Assembly: GCA_016763335.1 (NCBI GenBank)
Contig: JAESUD010000362.1
Coordinates: 1 to 6,392 of the forward strand
From: Emcibacteraceae bacterium
GTDB lineage: Bacteria; Pseudomonadota; Alphaproteobacteria; Sphingomonadales; Emcibacteraceae
Length of the DNA stretch: 6,392 nucleotides
Reading direction: 5' to 3'
Shown: positions 5,249-6,392 of the stretch, one piece after another
Layout: the number at the start of each line of letters is the position of its first letter
Position numbering within the stretch: the first letter of the stretch is position 1
The notes under the pieces: model-generated
The model's input: the letters and a program-made list of their open reading frames with translations, nothing else
Databases searched by the model: none
What the model was told of the DNA's origin: nothing
Made by a program: the position numbers and the translations under genes

Positions 5249-6382
5249 ATGAAAAAGATAATTATAAGCAACCTATGTATATTTGCATGTTCAGTCAGTA
5301 TGGCGCATGCACAGGATGGTCAGTGGTATGCTGGCCTTGATGGGGCTTATAGCATACTCGGAAAAGAGCAATCCAATGGTTCTTTATTAAATTTAAACAA
5401 CCATTTCAATGATGGGGTCGCCGTCGGCGGTTCGGTAGGGTATGATTTTGGGAAATTCCGCTTAGAGGGTGAATTTGGCAAACATTTTCATTCTGCGGAT
5501 CGTTTTAATATAATCAATGATGGTGGCCTTGGGTTAGGTGGCACTGGCAATCAAAATGCCGCCTCTGGCAAATCAAATGCTACACATTTAATGCTGAATG
5601 CGATCATGGATTTTGATGGATTAATAGGCGACAGTAAAATTGAACCCTTTATTGGTGGCGGACTGGGTATCACAGATGTAAAATGGAGCAATTTAGCGAC
5701 AACGTCGGCGGGTATATCTTCTGCTTCAGATACAGTTTTTGGCTATCAAATGTTTGCAGGATTGCGTGCACCAATATCCGAATCCGTTGAACTATCGTTA
5801 AAATATCGCTACATGGGCACAAATGACAGCAGTATGACAGATAGAATAGGCAATGTGTTTAAAGCATCATATGATGTCCATGACATTGTCATTGGTCTCG
5901 TCTACCGTTTTGGTAAGAAAAACAACTCTGTAGCAGATAAAATGCCGCAACCAATTGCTATTGCAAAACCTGCCCCTGCCCCGATTGCTGAGGTTAAACC
6001 AGTAGTCGTCGTTCCGAAACCAGCACCAAAACCGAAGCCTGTTGTCATCAATAAAGGGCCGCATTCCATATATTTTGGATGGGACAGTATTGAAATTGAT
6101 AAAGCCGCAAGAATGGCAATTAATGATGTTGTTATTGAAACAAAAAAAGCAAAAGAAGTAACCGTAATGGTTGATGGTTATACGGACCGATCCGGATCCA
6201 ATAAATATAATGCTAATTTATCTTTAAAAAGAGCCGAAGTCGTTAAAAATGAACTTATCAGACTGGGCGTTGATGCAAATTCAATTGCCATCGGCAGTCA
6301 TGGTGAAAACGTGAACGAAACAACCACGGCTGACGGCATAAAAGAAAGAAAAAACCGTCGGGTCGTTATAACATTGAAATAA
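5249..6382 (+). CDS. OmpA-family outer-membrane protein (beta-barrel plus peptidoglycan-binding domain)
   Basis: This 377-residue protein tethers the outer membrane to the peptidoglycan. It has a Sec signal peptide (1-21, ending AHA before QDGQW). A small beta-barrel (about 22-222) shows alternating strands such as QWYAGLDGAYSIL, RLEGEFGKHF, KIEPFIGGGLGI, TVFGYQMFAGL and VELSLKYRYMG, closing with HDIVIGLVYRF. Residues 89-110 are a Gly/Asn/Ser-rich predicted surface loop. A Pro/Ala/Lys/Val hinge (about 231-268) leads to an OmpA_C domain (about 270-377). There DGYTDRSGS and NLSLKRAEVV supply D313 and R328, equivalent to the E. coli OmpA diaminopimelate-binding D271 and R286, and the C-terminus carries the usual KERKNRRVVITL motif. 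The start is the ATG at 5249, behind AGGCAGGA with a fairly long 11-base gap. It is divergent from the efflux operon and complete, its stop lying 10 bases from the window end. The exact OmpA subgroup is uncertain. Confidence 0.96.
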   Translation: MKKIIISNLCIFACSVSMAHAQDGQWYAGLDGAYSILGKEQSNGSLLNLNNHFNDGVAVGGSVGYDFGKFRLEGEFGKHFHSADRFNIINDGGLGLGGTGNQNAASGKSNATHLMLNAIMDFDGLIGDSKIEPFIGGGLGITDVKWSNLATTSAGISSASDTVFGYQMFAGLRAPISESVELSLKYRYMGTNDSSMTDRIGNVFKASYDVHDIVIGLVYRFGKKNNSVADKMPQPIAIAKPAPAPIAEVKPVVVVPKPAPKPKPVVINKGPHSIYFGWDSIEIDKAARMAINDVVIETKKAKEVTVMVDGYTDRSGSNKYNANLSLKRAEVVKNELIRLGVDANSIAIGSHGENVNETTTADGIKERKNRRVVITLK

Positions 6383-6392
6383 CCCACTTTAA

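Overview
The window reads as ordinary chromosomal envelope DNA from a Gram-negative bacterium. A tripartite-type RND efflux pump and an OmpA-family outer-membrane protein require an outer membrane. Moderate-to-low GC by eye, the AcrA/AcrB-like HAE-1 pump and the alphaproteobacterial style of the OmpA protein (proline/lysine/alanine hinge before the OmpA domain) suggest an alphaproteobacterium, possibly marine. That placement is an inference, not something proved here.

Layout: positions 1-67 are edge sequence with no supportable gene. Positions 68-4812 carry a compact minus-strand operon, transcribed right to left: a periplasmic adaptor (membrane fusion protein, 4812-3676), an AcrB-like RND permease (3645-532), and a small exported NTF2/SnoaL-like protein (532-68) whose ATG overlaps the permease stop as TGATG. 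Positions 4813-5248 are a 436-base divergent intergenic region. It holds the promoter side of both transcription units, a few short direct and inverted repeats, and a somewhat GC-richer stretch with a 46-codon open frame of unknown meaning. Positions 5249-6382 on the plus strand encode a 377-residue OmpA-family porin-like protein with signal peptide, eight-strand-type barrel, proline-rich hinge and C-terminal peptidoglycan-binding domain.

How the genes fit together: the adaptor and permease should form an inner-membrane and periplasmic efflux machine driven by the proton gradient. The adaptor keeps the RxxxLxxxxxxS tip motif used to dock on TolC-like channels, but no outer-membrane channel and no TetR-type regulator is encoded here, so both must lie elsewhere. 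The NTF2-like protein is probably co-translated with the pump and exported to the periplasm; its role is unknown. The OmpA protein is divergently transcribed and has no evident functional tie to the pump beyond sharing the envelope.

No mobile element, CRISPR array, RNA gene or phage feature was found. Nothing here amounts to a clearly new system. The most useful leads are the translationally coupled NTF2-like gene and the unexplained contents of the intergenic region.
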